DNA of 18,018 bases from JANXQG01 sp037147235 (GTDB taxonomy: Bacteria; Planctomycetota; Planctomycetia; Pirellulales; Thermoguttaceae): positions 1 to 18,018 of the forward strand of contig JBAWVO010000118.1 of NCBI GenBank assembly GCA_037147235.1. Direction: 5' to 3'. The notes below the pieces were generated by a model. It was given only the letters and a program-made list of their open reading frames with translations. It was not told where the DNA came from and did not search any database. Below are positions 1-7,708 of the stretch, piece after piece; position 1 is the stretch's first letter; each line of letters opens with the position of its first letter. A program made the position numbers and the translations under genes.

Positions 1-31
1 TCATTAAACCATCAGGAGGCCAGAGTCAGTT

Positions 32-145
32 TTAACAATACACGGGACATCCCCCCGCACCCCGGCCTGTGCGGAAGAGGGCAATCGCCAGGACCGTTTC
101 AAAAAACAGACCAATGATGAGGATGGGCCAAGGGCTTTCGAGCAT
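32..145 (-). pseudogene. N-terminal remnant of a small membrane protein
   Basis: A 37-codon frame starts with MLESPWPILIIGLFFETVLA, which contains one clear hydrophobic segment followed by RTGRG. I recall this type of N terminus (short head, SPWP, one helix, RTGRG) from conserved planctomycete membrane proteins, but cannot confirm it here. After RTGRG the frame runs into a G/C-rich stretch (50-65) and stops at TAA. The two other frames also stop within 12-30 codons, at about 12 and 4, so no single frameshift restores a long protein. There is no good Shine-Dalgarno sequence before the ATG at 143-145. It is most likely a decayed gene start lying downstream of the aroDE operon. A genuine short peptide is the alternative. 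Confidence 0.35.
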
Positions 146-150
146 GGGGG

Positions 151-241
151 AGGAGTTGGGAGTTGGGAGTTGGGAGTTAGGAGGTAGGAGGTAGGAGGTA
201 GGAGGTAGGAGTTGGGAGTTGGGAGTTGGGAGTTGGGAATT
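151..241. repeat. 13-unit heptad tandem array (GGGAGTT/AGGAGGT)
   Basis: Thirteen exact 7-bp units run without interruption: AGGAGTT, three GGGAGTT, four AGGAGGT, AGGAGTT, three GGGAGTT and GGGAATT. The AGGAGTT-plus-three-GGGAGTT block occurs twice and flanks the four AGGAGGT units. The second block has four GGG runs separated by 4-base loops (214-237), matching the G-quadruplex consensus on the plus strand. The array begins 45 bases past the aroDE stop codon. Confidence 0.9.
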
Positions 242-272
242 CTTCTAACTCCTAACTTCTAACTCCTAATTT
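242..272. repeat. Inverted heptad units facing the main array
   Basis: Read on the minus strand this stretch is AGGAGTT, AGAAGTT, AGGAGTT, AGAAG. It is the same heptad family in opposite orientation, directly abutting the main array. Together the two form a fold-back of about 25 bp in the 3' region of the aroDE transcript. This could act as a terminator or RNA-stabilising hairpin, although no T-run is seen. Confidence 0.7.
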
Positions 273-285
273 CCCGTCCCTCCTC

Positions 286-1773
286 TCACGCCTTCGCGGC
301 ACCGATGGTCCGCCGGATGACGTCGCGCATCAGATCCGCGGGACCCTCGTGGCCGGTGAACAATTTGAACTGGAGACAGGCTTGACGGACGAACATCTCG
401 ATTCCGGTAACGACCGTGCAGTTGCGGTTGCGGGCGTCCTTGATCAAAAGCGTGTTCTCGGGATTGTAGACGACGTCAAAAACGACCATCGAAGGCCGCA
501 GATGATGCTTCTCGTAGGGGCTTTCGTCGACGTTGGGGTGCATGCCTACCGGAGTGCTGTTGATGAGGATGTCGGGAGCCGCCTTGTGCCGATCGGCCCA
601 ATCGACGGCTACACAATGGAAGCGGTCGGCCATGACTTCGGCCTTGCGGGGAGCGATGTCGCTGACCAGCACATTGGCTCCGCGGCCAACCAAACCGTAG
701 GTGATGGCCATGCCGGCGCCACCGCAGCCCATCACCAGGGCCGTCTTGCCGGAGAGCGGTTTTTCACCGGCGGAAGAAAGCTCCATGGCCTCATCCAGGC
801 TCAACATGGCGGCATGATAGTCGGTGTTATAGCCGGCGCGAACCGGACCGTTGAAAAGCAGCGTGTTGGCCGCTCCGATGCCGTGAACCGCTGCGTCAAC
901 CTCCGTGAGCTTCTTAAGCACTTCTTCCTTGTGGGGAATAGTAATGCTCAAGCCGCGAATACCTAGCGACTGGGCTTCGTCGATGAACCGGCTCAAATCC
1001 TCCCGGGGCACTCGGAACGGCACATAAACCTTGTTCAAGCCGAGGTGGGCAAAAGCGGCGTTGTGGATCAAGGGGCTGAGGCTATGCCCGATCGGATCGG
1101 CCACGACGCCGTAAACCTCGGTTTGGGCGTTGATCTGGTCGTAGCGATAGATTTGGGTCATCTGCTCGAAACTGAGTTGGCCCGGTGCCATGGCCCGTTC
1201 GTGATGGAACGTGGCGTAGGTGTGCGGTGCCCCGAATTTGCCGGCCAGGATGCGGGTCGGCACGCCAATATCGCCCATCCCCAAACCGATCGTGGGAACC
1301 TTGGCCTTGCGGACCATGTCAAGGATTCGCACGTTGTCGCTGGGAAGATTGGCCATGGTCGTGATCTTGACGATGTCGGGATCGCACTGCGAAAGGCGGC
1401 GGTGGATCTCGTCGAGGTTATCGGGCGTTTTGCGGAAATCGTGGAAGCTAACGATCCGTTTTGTCTTGCCGAAACGAGGAACGCTGGCGGCAATGTCGTC
1501 TTCCAGGTCAATGTATTCGACGCCTTCGGCGATGGCCGTCCGCAAGAGGAGCTGGCGATGTTCCTCCGTGCCGGCCCATTTACCGCCATCGGCCGGGCGA
1601 CGACAGGTAACGACCACGGGGCAGGGCCGATCGGTGATCAACCGCTTGATATTGACGGCCCCGCTGATGTAGTCCAGCCGCAGCTCGACCAGCTTGGCCC
1701 CCTGCTCAACAAGGTGCCGGTGTTCGGCGATGATATGACGATGGCGGCCGCGGCCGATACTGACGCAAATCAT
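286..1773 (-). CDS. aroDE: Bifunctional 3-dehydroquinate dehydratase (type I) / shikimate dehydrogenase
   Basis: This cytoplasmic enzyme would catalyse two successive shikimate-pathway steps: 3-dehydroquinate to 3-dehydroshikimate, then NADPH-dependent reduction to shikimate. Residues 1-215 are a type I dehydratase, with ELRLD (30-34), the SFHD His (H111), the Schiff-base lysine K136 in DIVKITTMA, and APGQ (196-199). Residues 219-495 are AroE: GHSLSPLIHN (229-238), ITIPHK with catalytic K282, NTD (316-318), the NADP-binding GCGGAG loop (349-354), NSTPVGMHP (405-413) and QACLQFKLFTG (464-474). All key residues of both halves are present, and 495 residues fits a full fusion. The start has AGGAAAG seven bases upstream. 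The ATG overlaps the toxin stop (ATGA), which suggests translational coupling. The same fusion is known from plants and some bacteria, including chlamydiae. Confidence 0.95.
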   Translation of the reverse strand: MICVSIGRGRHRHIIAEHRHLVEQGAKLVELRLDYISGAVNIKRLITDRPCPVVVTCRRPADGGKWAGTEEHRQLLLRTAIAEGVEYIDLEDDIAASVPRFGKTKRIVSFHDFRKTPDNLDEIHRRLSQCDPDIVKITTMANLPSDNVRILDMVRKAKVPTIGLGMGDIGVPTRILAGKFGAPHTYATFHHERAMAPGQLSFEQMTQIYRYDQINAQTEVYGVVADPIGHSLSPLIHNAAFAHLGLNKVYVPFRVPREDLSRFIDEAQSLGIRGLSITIPHKEEVLKKLTEVDAAVHGIGAANTLLFNGPVRAGYNTDYHAAMLSLDEAMELSSAGEKPLSGKTALVMGCGGAGMAITYGLVGRGANVLVSDIAPRKAEVMADRFHCVAVDWADRHKAAPDILINSTPVGMHPNVDESPYEKHHLRPSMVVFDVVYNPENTLLIKDARNRNCTVVTGIEMFVRQACLQFKLFTGHEGPADLMRDVIRRTIGAAKA

Positions 1774-2135
1774 ATATGGGCTTTCCTGGAAACTAGGTGT
1801 GCCAGAACTGTACGAATCCGCTCCAGCGTGGCTTCGTTCACCTTGCCAAATTTTGTAACTATCAAGGACTGGGACATGGTGTAAATCCGGTCGACACGTA
1901 TGGTACCCGGGTGATTCAGTTGCCCTCGTTCTAAATCGATCGTATCGATTTTGAATCCGTAATCAATCTTGGCAGGATTGGACGTCATCGCGACGACGAG
2001 CATGTCGCAAGTCCGACGATGGTAGTCCGAATTGGAAACAACAATCACCGGTCGCCGTTTCTGGGAAGAAAGGTCGGTAAAGGGAATCGGAATCAGAACA
2101 ATCTCACCCTGTTCAAGCACGGTTCCAGTCCTCAT
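1770..2135 (-). CDS. MazF/PemK-like endoribonuclease toxin
   Basis: This 121-residue protein looks like a type II toxin of the MazF/PemK fold, which cuts mRNA at short motifs. It shows the family opening QGEIVLIPIPFTDLSSQKRR: a beta strand, then PFTD, then the KRRP arginine (R28). It also has the VVAMTSN strand with the conserved Thr-Ser (T51, S52) and a GTIRVDRIYT strand. Length is typical. The ATG at 2133-2135 has a poor ribosome site. A GTG at 2118-2120 has GAGGA eight bases upstream and would give a protein five residues shorter, so it may be the true start. The frame overlaps the upstream antitoxin by 23 bp (8 bp with the GTG start) and its stop overlaps the aroDE ATG. A longer upstream extension of the frame lies inside the antitoxin gene and is not believed. 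Confidence 0.85.
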   Translation of the reverse strand: MRTGTVLEQGEIVLIPIPFTDLSSQKRRPVIVVSNSDYHRRTCDMLVVAMTSNPAKIDYGFKIDTIDLERGQLNHPGTIRVDRIYTMSQSLIVTKFGKVNEATLERIRTVLAHLVSRKAHI

Positions 2136-2331
2136 CGTCCAGCGGGTTGTCCCAAAATCCGAGTGTACTCTCCGAAGCCGTGAGGAGATCCTGTCCCAAA
2201 GCATCTTGCTCGCCCACGACAAACAACACGACACGGGAACCGGTTGCAAACGGTACCGTGATCTCAACCCGGCCACCTAGCTGGACCTCTGCCTCGCACT
2301 TCACTGTGGATTGACAAGAATGGCTAGACAT
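2113..2331 (-). CDS. Putative antitoxin partner of the MazF-like toxin
   Basis: This 72-residue protein is encoded immediately before and overlapping the toxin, the usual antitoxin-first order. The N-terminal half (about residues 10-42) is beta-rich, with EVQLGGRVEITVPF. The C-terminal tail is acidic and aromatic: ASESTLGFWDNPLDDEDWNR. Such a tail fits the part of an antitoxin that covers the toxin surface. I recall similar FWDNP-DDE-W tails on small genes next to MazF-like toxins in planctomycetes and cyanobacteria, but could not search. No ribbon-helix-helix or AbrB motif is obvious, so it may not bind DNA. AAGGAAA lies four bases before the ATG, a good ribosome site. The gap to mutL is 39 bp, so it probably shares that transcript. 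Confidence 0.7.
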   Translation of the reverse strand: MSSHSCQSTVKCEAEVQLGGRVEITVPFATGSRVVLFVVGEQDALGQDLLTASESTLGFWDNPLDDEDWNRA

Positions 2332-2370
2332 GGTATTTCCTTTGCGGGAATGGTTTGTGGTTTGTATCCA

Positions 2371-4347
2371 TCATAAACGTTTGAACTGTTTATCCAACTC
2401 CTCCCTCGTAAAAACCAGCTCCGTCGGCCGGCCATGAGGGCAATGGTGCGAATCATCGACCGTGTGCCGCTGCTCCAGCAGTGCGGCGATTTCCGAGGCC
2501 GTGAGCCGATCACCGGCTTTGATCGCGGCCTTGCAGGCTACGGTATGCAGCATGTCATCGAGCAAATCGCGGCGATTGGGCTGCCCGCCGCCGGACACGA
2601 GCCGTTCCAATAATGCGTGCAAAATCTCGCCGGGGTTCATGTTGGCCAGCATTGCCGGAAAGCCGGTAATCAACACCGTATCGCCACCGAACGGTTCGAT
2701 CCTCAACCCAAGCTGGTTGAGTACATCGCAATGTTCCAAGGCGATCCCCGCCTCGGCCGGGCTCAAGTCAACCGGCTCGGGCACCAGCAAATTCTGTGTT
2801 TCCAACGCCCCGGCATCAATCCGCGCGCGAAGCTGCTCGAAGAGGATTCGCTCGTGCAAAGCGTGCTGATCGATGAACGTCACTCCCTCTTGCGTCTCGG
2901 TGATGAGGTAACGATTATGAATTTGCAGAGCCAGTGGCGGACGCACCGAGGCATGTTCCTCGACAATCGGCCGCGGCGTTTCACCTTCCGCGTCGTAGCG
3001 CGGGTGGCCCGCCTGCGTTAACTCTCCCGCAGAACCCTGTTGCCCCAGTGCCGACGGCTGGAAAGTGGGCCGGAGCAAGCCGAGACGAGTCAATTCCAGC
3101 GGTCGGTGCTCCGTGGCGGAGTCCGACGAGGGGAACGAGTATTGCGTCAGCGGTGTAGCGCGAGCCCAGGGTTCTTCAGCAGCCTGGGCCGACGTGGTGG
3201 CCTGCTGGTTCGGCTCCGTGGTTTGGGTCGGCTGCTGCCAAGTAGCGACCTTGCCCTTAGCCCAATCGACAAGCTCTTGCCGCAATTGGGCGGTCCGAGT
3301 CTCATCGTGCCCGCCGCTGGGATCTTCGCTGCTCGGCGGGGCCTGTGCCTGGGTGGTCAAGTCGGTGGTGAGGAACTTGCCGCGGAGTGTGGAGAGCAAC
3401 TGGCTATAGAGCCGGCCGCCGTCGCGGAAGCGGACTTCCAACTTGGTGGGATGGACATTCACATCGACCATGTCGGGCGGCATCTCGATCGAGAGAAAAG
3501 CGACCGCATAGCGCCCCACCATGAGTAGCCCGCGATAGGCTTCCCCCAAGGCGTGTTGCAAGGCGTGGTCGCGGATGTGCCGGCCATTGAGGAAGAGGTA
3601 TTGCATGCGGTTGTTGCTGCGGCTCTGGCTGGGATGGGCCACGCTACCGCTGATCCGCACGTCGCCGTCACTGCTTTGCACAAAGATCAACCGCTCGGCC
3701 AACTCACGGCCAAAAAGGGCCGCAATCCGCTCGACTGGATTCTCGCTCACGGGCAGGTCGTACACCTGCCGCTCGTTGTGCCGCAAGGTGAAATGGACTC
3801 GCGGCAGTGCCAAGGCAATCCGCGTAAAGGCCTCGCTGATGTGGCCGAACTCGGTCTGCGGCGTGCGCATGAATTTCCGCCGCACCGGCGTGTTGTAAAA
3901 GAGATTGTGTACCTCGACAGTCGTGCCCACTGGGCATCCGCAGGGAACGACCTCGCCGGCATATCCGCCGGAGACCTCAATTTCCGCCCCGCCTTGGTTG
4001 GCCGCCGTACGGCTTCGCATCACCAGCCGGCTGACTTCACCGATGGAGGCCAGGGCTTCGCCGCGGAAGCCAAGCGTGCCGACGCGGAATAGATCATCCG
4101 CCTCAGAGAGTTTGCTCGTGGCGTGGGGGGCGATGGCCAGCGACAACTCTTCGGCCACAATGCCACAGCCACTGTCAACAACCCGCATCAGGTCCAGTCC
4201 GCCGCTTTGGGCGGTGACATCAATTCGCGTCGCCCCGGCATCGACGGCGTTTTCCATCAACTCCTTGATCACACTCGCCGGCCGTTCGATAACCTCGCCG
4301 GCCGCGATCTTGTTGATAAGGGACTGGGAAAGACGATGGATGGACAT
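2371..4347 (-). CDS. mutL: DNA mismatch repair protein MutL
   Basis: MutL is the ATPase that couples MutS mismatch recognition to strand incision. The N-terminal GHKL ATPase (about 1-330) has KELMENAVDAGA (E29, N33), DSGCGI (58-63), HATSKL (75-80) and GTLGFRGEAL (90-99). A Q/T/S/P-rich linker of about 140 residues follows. The C-terminal dimerisation domain (about 470-658) carries DQHALHERILFE (493-504), which fits the DQHA-X2-E-X4-E endonuclease motif. It also has ACKAAIKAG (604-612) and CPHGRPT (636-642), so nicking activity is expected, unlike in E. coli MutL. Its 658 residues are normal for the family. It begins 8 bp after the response-regulator stop and has a weak ribosome site, which suggests reliance on upstream translation. 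No mutS is in the window. Confidence 0.97.
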   Translation of the reverse strand: MSIHRLSQSLINKIAAGEVIERPASVIKELMENAVDAGATRIDVTAQSGGLDLMRVVDSGCGIVAEELSLAIAPHATSKLSEADDLFRVGTLGFRGEALASIGEVSRLVMRSRTAANQGGAEIEVSGGYAGEVVPCGCPVGTTVEVHNLFYNTPVRRKFMRTPQTEFGHISEAFTRIALALPRVHFTLRHNERQVYDLPVSENPVERIAALFGRELAERLIFVQSSDGDVRISGSVAHPSQSRSNNRMQYLFLNGRHIRDHALQHALGEAYRGLLMVGRYAVAFLSIEMPPDMVDVNVHPTKLEVRFRDGGRLYSQLLSTLRGKFLTTDLTTQAQAPPSSEDPSGGHDETRTAQLRQELVDWAKGKVATWQQPTQTTEPNQQATTSAQAAEEPWARATPLTQYSFPSSDSATEHRPLELTRLGLLRPTFQPSALGQQGSAGELTQAGHPRYDAEGETPRPIVEEHASVRPPLALQIHNRYLITETQEGVTFIDQHALHERILFEQLRARIDAGALETQNLLVPEPVDLSPAEAGIALEHCDVLNQLGLRIEPFGGDTVLITGFPAMLANMNPGEILHALLERLVSGGGQPNRRDLLDDMLHTVACKAAIKAGDRLTASEIAALLEQRHTVDDSHHCPHGRPTELVFTREELDKQFKRL

Positions 4348-4355
4348 GGGGAGGG

Positions 4356-5828
4356 CTACTGCCCATACTCCTTGATCTTCCGATACAGCGTCCGCTCGCC
4401 AATCCCCAGCTTGCTGGCCGCCAACTCACGGTTGCCGCCAAAAACCCGGAGCGTCTCGGTGATGAACAGCTTCTCGATCTCTTCCAACGTCCTGCCAACC
4501 AGACTGACGAGCGAACCATCGGTTAATTCAGCCGAAGGGTCAGGCGGCCCGGCCAGTTCTTCGGGTAGGTCGTCGCTGTCGAGCAATCCGTCGTAATCGA
4601 CCACGACCATACTTTCGACCACGTTGCGAAGCTGGCGGACATTGCCCGGCCATTCAAAGCTCAATAGCCGATGCCGTGCGGCGGCCGACATTCCCCGGAT
4701 TCGTTTGCCGTGCTGCTCGGCAAACTGTTTGAGGAAGTAATCGATAAGTATGGGGATGTCCTGGCTTCGCTCCCGTAGACTCGGCAGGCGGATCGTGACG
4801 ACCTTCAGGCGGTGATACAGGTCGCTGCGGAATGTGCCCGCCTCGATCACGTCTTCCAGACTGCGGTTCGTGGCGGATAGTATTCGCACGTTGACCTTGA
4901 TCGGGACGTTCGAGCCGACGCGGGTAATCTCGCCGTTTTCCAGCACCCTCAGGAGCTTGATTTGCGTGGCCAGCGGCATATCGCCTACCTCATCGAGGAA
5001 GAGGGTGCCGCCGTGCGCGTACTCGAACTTGCCCATGCGGTCCGCCGAGGCGTCTGTAAACGCCCCTTTGATGTGGCCGAACAGTTCACTCTCCAAAATA
5101 TGCTCGCTCAAGGCGGCGCAGTTCAAGGCCACGAACGACTTGTTCTTCCGTGGGCTGTTCTGGTGGACGGCCTGAGCGACAAGTTCCTTGCCGGTGCCGG
5201 TCTCGCCCTGAATGAGCAGCGTGGCGTTGGTGGGGGCAATACGTTTCAGCCGCTCGATAATGTCGCGCATCTGGCGACTGTCACCGATCACGCCTTCAAA
5301 ACCGAATTTTTCGTCCAGCCGCCGGTTTAGCTCAAGGTTGGTGCGACGCAGCCGCGAACTGTCGACCGCCCGCTGTGTGGCCGCACGAAGCTGGTTAATG
5401 TCCAGCGGCTTGGTCAGGTAGTTAAACGCCCCTTTCTGCATCGCCTCGACGGCCGAAGGGATCGAACCGAATCCGGTTAGCAGGATGACCTCGGTATCAG
5501 GCTGGGCACTTTTGGCCCGTTCGAGGATTTGTAAACCGTCAATGTCATTCATCTTCAAATCGGTGAGAATCGCATCAAATTCCCGCTCTTCGATGAGTCG
5601 GGCACCTTCGCTGCCGGAAGTGGCCACGCAGCAGTGGAACCCGGCCCGACCAAGACTTTCCGCCACGGTTTCAGCGTGGGACTGGTCGTTGTCGACAATG
5701 AGCACTTCGGCCGCAGGATCCGCGGAAGAACGGGAAGAAGATGTCGTTGAACGAGGTGCCGCGAGACTCATGATAGTGATCTTATCAGCCAGTTCATTGG
5801 CGGGCTTGCCTTGACGGCCACCCCGCAT
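4356..5828 (-). CDS. NtrC-family sigma-54-dependent response regulator
   Basis: This is a cytoplasmic transcription activator of the receiver / AAA+ / Fis-type HTH kind. The receiver (about 41-155) has the acidic pair D47/D49, phospho-acceptor D90 in [10 protein letters not shown]118 and K140. The AAA+ domain (about 178-405) has GETGTGKE (208-215), GAFTDA (255-260) in place of the classical GAFTGA, Walker B GGTLFLDE (273-280) and the arginines of FRSDLYHR (333-340). The C-terminal HTH is [20 protein letters not shown] (465-484). No sensor kinase is in the window, so signal and targets are unknown. The assigned ATG lies 15 bp after the upstream gene. A second ATG at 5769-5771 drops 19 residues and is equally plausible, because neither has a strong ribosome site. 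Confidence 0.93.
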   Translation of the reverse strand: MRGGRQGKPANELADKITIMSLAAPRSTTSSSRSSADPAAEVLIVDNDQSHAETVAESLGRAGFHCCVATSGSEGARLIEEREFDAILTDLKMNDIDGLQILERAKSAQPDTEVILLTGFGSIPSAVEAMQKGAFNYLTKPLDINQLRAATQRAVDSSRLRRTNLELNRRLDEKFGFEGVIGDSRQMRDIIERLKRIAPTNATLLIQGETGTGKELVAQAVHQNSPRKNKSFVALNCAALSEHILESELFGHIKGAFTDASADRMGKFEYAHGGTLFLDEVGDMPLATQIKLLRVLENGEITRVGSNVPIKVNVRILSATNRSLEDVIEAGTFRSDLYHRLKVVTIRLPSLRERSQDIPILIDYFLKQFAEQHGKRIRGMSAAARHRLLSFEWPGNVRQLRNVVESMVVVDYDGLLDSDDLPEELAGPPDPSAELTDGSLVSLVGRTLEEIEKLFITETLRVFGGNRELAASKLGIGERTLYRKIKEYGQ

Positions 5829-5843
5829 TAACCTTGAAAGATA

Positions 5844-6113
5844 TCAGCGAGCCGGAGCGTCGTCTTCTTGCCCACAGCCGCAACAATCGGCCCAATCGAG
5901 GCCCGTTTCCCGGCGAACTCGGTGATCAAAGTCCCCCAGTAGGCCGCCGATCACATCCCACGTACCGTGGCGGCGAATCTCGATGTCGCCTTGGCGGTTG
6001 ACACGGATCATACTCTCGTTCGTCACGCCGACCTCTCCCAGTTCAAATGCCTGGAGTTCGTCCTCACTGACGATACGTTTCAGGGTCTTGCCCGACATTT
6101 CAATAAAATGCAT
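5844..6113 (-). CDS. Conserved hypothetical protein (89 aa)
   Basis: I recognise no named family. The protein starts MHFIEMSGKTLKRIVSEDEL and has an evenly charged middle with the strand-like IRVNRQGDIEIRRHGTWDVI (residues 36-55). It then has a GGLLGDFDHRVR helix and ends in a cysteine cluster, DCCGCGQ. I recall similar small proteins in planctomycete genomes with the same RVNRQGDIE-RR--WD-IGGLLG-FE-RV core, which supports a real gene. No signal peptide or membrane segment is seen. GGAAGGAAAA lies a few bases before the ATG. It is the first gene of the minus-strand run, directly behind a promoter, and is followed 15 bp later by the response regulator, so a regulatory or accessory role is possible but unproven. 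Confidence 0.75.
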   Translation of the reverse strand: MHFIEMSGKTLKRIVSEDELQAFELGEVGVTNESMIRVNRQGDIEIRRHGTWDVIGGLLGDFDHRVRRETGLDWADCCGCGQEDDAPAR

Positions 6114-6143
6114 AGCTTTTCCTTCCTTGTCAATTTCGCCTTC

Positions 6144-6172
6144 ATCTTAATAAATGCCAGGCTCCAGGTCAA
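6144..6172 (-). promoter_or_regulatory. Sigma-70-like promoter of the minus-strand operon
   Basis: Read on the minus strand, TTGACC (6167-6172) and TAAGAT (6144-6149) are 17 bp apart. This predicts transcription starting near 6137, with a leader of about 24 nt before the 89-residue gene. It is the only good candidate in the divergent gap. Confidence 0.45.
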
Positions 6173-6234
6173 TCGCCCAAGAGAACTGGGCACTGATCAT
6201 ACCTTGCCAACTGCCGTCACGGCTAGCAGGGCGA

Positions 6235-6263
6235 TTGCTGTGTCCTGCGGAAATAGGTAGAAT
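6235..6263 (+). promoter_or_regulatory. Sigma-70-like promoter for the first Gfo/Idh gene
   Basis: TTGCTG (6235-6240) and TAGAAT (6258-6263) are 17 bp apart. The -10 box matches five of six consensus bases and the -35 box only three. Transcription would begin near 6270, about 43 nt before the ATG. It is divergent from the minus-strand promoter. Confidence 0.4.
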
Positions 6264-6312
6264 ACGGCGATTAGAAACTCTCACGTCCGTCGAATGCTGA
6301 ATGAGGAAAAAC

Positions 6313-7659
6313 ATGAGCCTGACACGTCGCCGGTTTCTCGGCATGGGTGCCGTAGCAACGGCAATTTCGATTGTACCCCGTCATGTGGTGGCGCGTAGCG
6401 GTCAAACTCCGCCCAGCGAAAAGCTGAACATCGCCGGAGTGGGGGTTGGTGGGCAGGGCCACAGCGATTTAATGAGCGTCAGTTCCGAGAACATCGTCGC
6501 TTTGTGTGATGTCGACGACCGCCACGCCGCTCGAGCCTACCGGCAATGGCCGCGTGCCAAGCAGCACCGCGACTTCCGCCGCATGTTGGAAACGCAGAAG
6601 GAGATCGACGCGGTCATGGTGGCCACGCCCGACCACCTGCACTTTCTCATTACAATGGAGGCCATCAAGCTCGGCAAGCACGTCTATTGCCAGAAACCGC
6701 TCACGCACACCGTTGCCGAGGCCCGTGCGCTGGCCCAGGCGGCAAGCCAGTCGAAAGTGGCCACTCAGATGGGTAACCAGGGGAACGCGGGCGAGGGTGT
6801 GCGGCTGATCCAGGAGTGGATCGAGGACGGTGCCATCGGCAAGGTCCGCGAGGTCCATTGCTGGACGAACAAGCCCGAATGTCCCTCGGGCATTGCACGT
6901 CCCAAGGAAACGCCGCCGGTGCCCGCGGGGCTTGACTGGGATCTCTGGCTTGGCCCCGCACCGCAACGTCCGTTCCACCCCGCCTACCTGCCGTTCAAGT
7001 GGCGGTCTTGGTGGGATTTCGGCTCCAGCTCCCTGGGTGACATGGGTTGCCACGTAATCAACAACGCCTGGCGGCCGCTGCAACTGGGCCGGCCCACGAG
7101 CATTGAGGCGTACTCCACGGGATGCAACGACGAGACCGGACCGCTGGCCGCCATCGTTTACTTCGAGTTTCCCGCTCGGGGTGACATGCCCCCGGTGCGA
7201 CTCACTTGGTACGAGGGTGGCATGATGCCTCCGCGGCCGACGGAGTTGGAGGATTACCGGCGGATGGGCGATAATGAGGGTACCCTGTTCGTGGGCGAGC
7301 GTGGTAAGATCCTTTGCTGCTGCTACGGCCAAAGCCCACGGATTATCCCCGAGTCGAAGATGCAGTCGATCGGCCGGCCGCGGCAACGGCTAGCTCGTTC
7401 GCCGGGCCATTATCAGGAGTGGATTAGCGCATGCAAGGGCGGCCAGAAGCCAGGTTCGCACTTTGAACATGCGGCCGTCCTTACGGAAATCGTGCAGTTG
7501 GGCAACGTGGCGATCCGCTTCGGGCGGCATCGGGCCGGGGAGAACGGGCACCCGGTGAAACTCCTTTGGGACGGCGTCGCCGGCAAAGTGACCAACCTGC
7601 CGGAGGCCAACCGCTATCTGCAAACCGAGTATCGCAAAGGCTGGGAAGCTGTTTCCTGA
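6313..7659 (+). CDS. Tat-exported Gfo/Idh/MocA-family oxidoreductase
   Basis: This is probably an NAD(P)-dependent sugar or cyclitol oxidoreductase. A twin-arginine signal LTRRRFLGMG with a short hydrophobic stretch (residues 3-25) predicts export. The Rossmann fold begins LNIAGVGVGGQG. ATPDHLHF is followed by YCQKP (QKP at 127-129), the family EKP motif with the catalytic Lys kept and Glu replaced by Gln, a variant I recall as common in planctomycetes. GDMGCH supplies the catalytic His (H247). Length is 448 residues, normal for exported members. I chose the ATG at 6313 because GAGGA lies five bases before it. An in-frame ATG at 6301 lacks a ribosome site. It stands alone, facing away from the mutL operon. 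The substrate cannot be told. Confidence 0.92.
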   Translation: MSLTRRRFLGMGAVATAISIVPRHVVARSGQTPPSEKLNIAGVGVGGQGHSDLMSVSSENIVALCDVDDRHAARAYRQWPRAKQHRDFRRMLETQKEIDAVMVATPDHLHFLITMEAIKLGKHVYCQKPLTHTVAEARALAQAASQSKVATQMGNQGNAGEGVRLIQEWIEDGAIGKVREVHCWTNKPECPSGIARPKETPPVPAGLDWDLWLGPAPQRPFHPAYLPFKWRSWWDFGSSSLGDMGCHVINNAWRPLQLGRPTSIEAYSTGCNDETGPLAAIVYFEFPARGDMPPVRLTWYEGGMMPPRPTELEDYRRMGDNEGTLFVGERGKILCCCYGQSPRIIPESKMQSIGRPRQRLARSPGHYQEWISACKGGQKPGSHFEHAAVLTEIVQLGNVAIRFGRHRAGENGHPVKLLWDGVAGKVTNLPEANRYLQTEYRKGWEAVS

Positions 7660-7683
7660 GCCATTTTCGCCTTCAGCAGCCAA

Positions 7684-7707
7684 GAATTCCCCGGAATTCC
7701 CCGGAAT
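7684..7707. repeat. Short 10-bp tandem repeat
   Basis: GAATTCCCCG occurs twice and is followed by a partial third unit (GAAT). It lies just upstream of the first palindromic element. Confidence 0.6.
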
Positions 7708-7708
7708 G

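Noticed and set aside
151..272. Possible CRISPR array
   Set aside because: The units are 7 bp with no spacers, so this is a simple tandem repeat.
349..1884. Long plus-strand open frames opposite aroDE
   Set aside because: They are antisense shadows in GC-rich coding DNA. Their translations show no family motif, while the minus strand encodes complete AroD and AroE motifs.
6469..7386. 305-codon minus-strand frame across the first Gfo/Idh gene
   Set aside because: It is antisense to an obvious oxidoreductase, has a low-complexity Arg/Gly-rich translation, and has no ribosome site.
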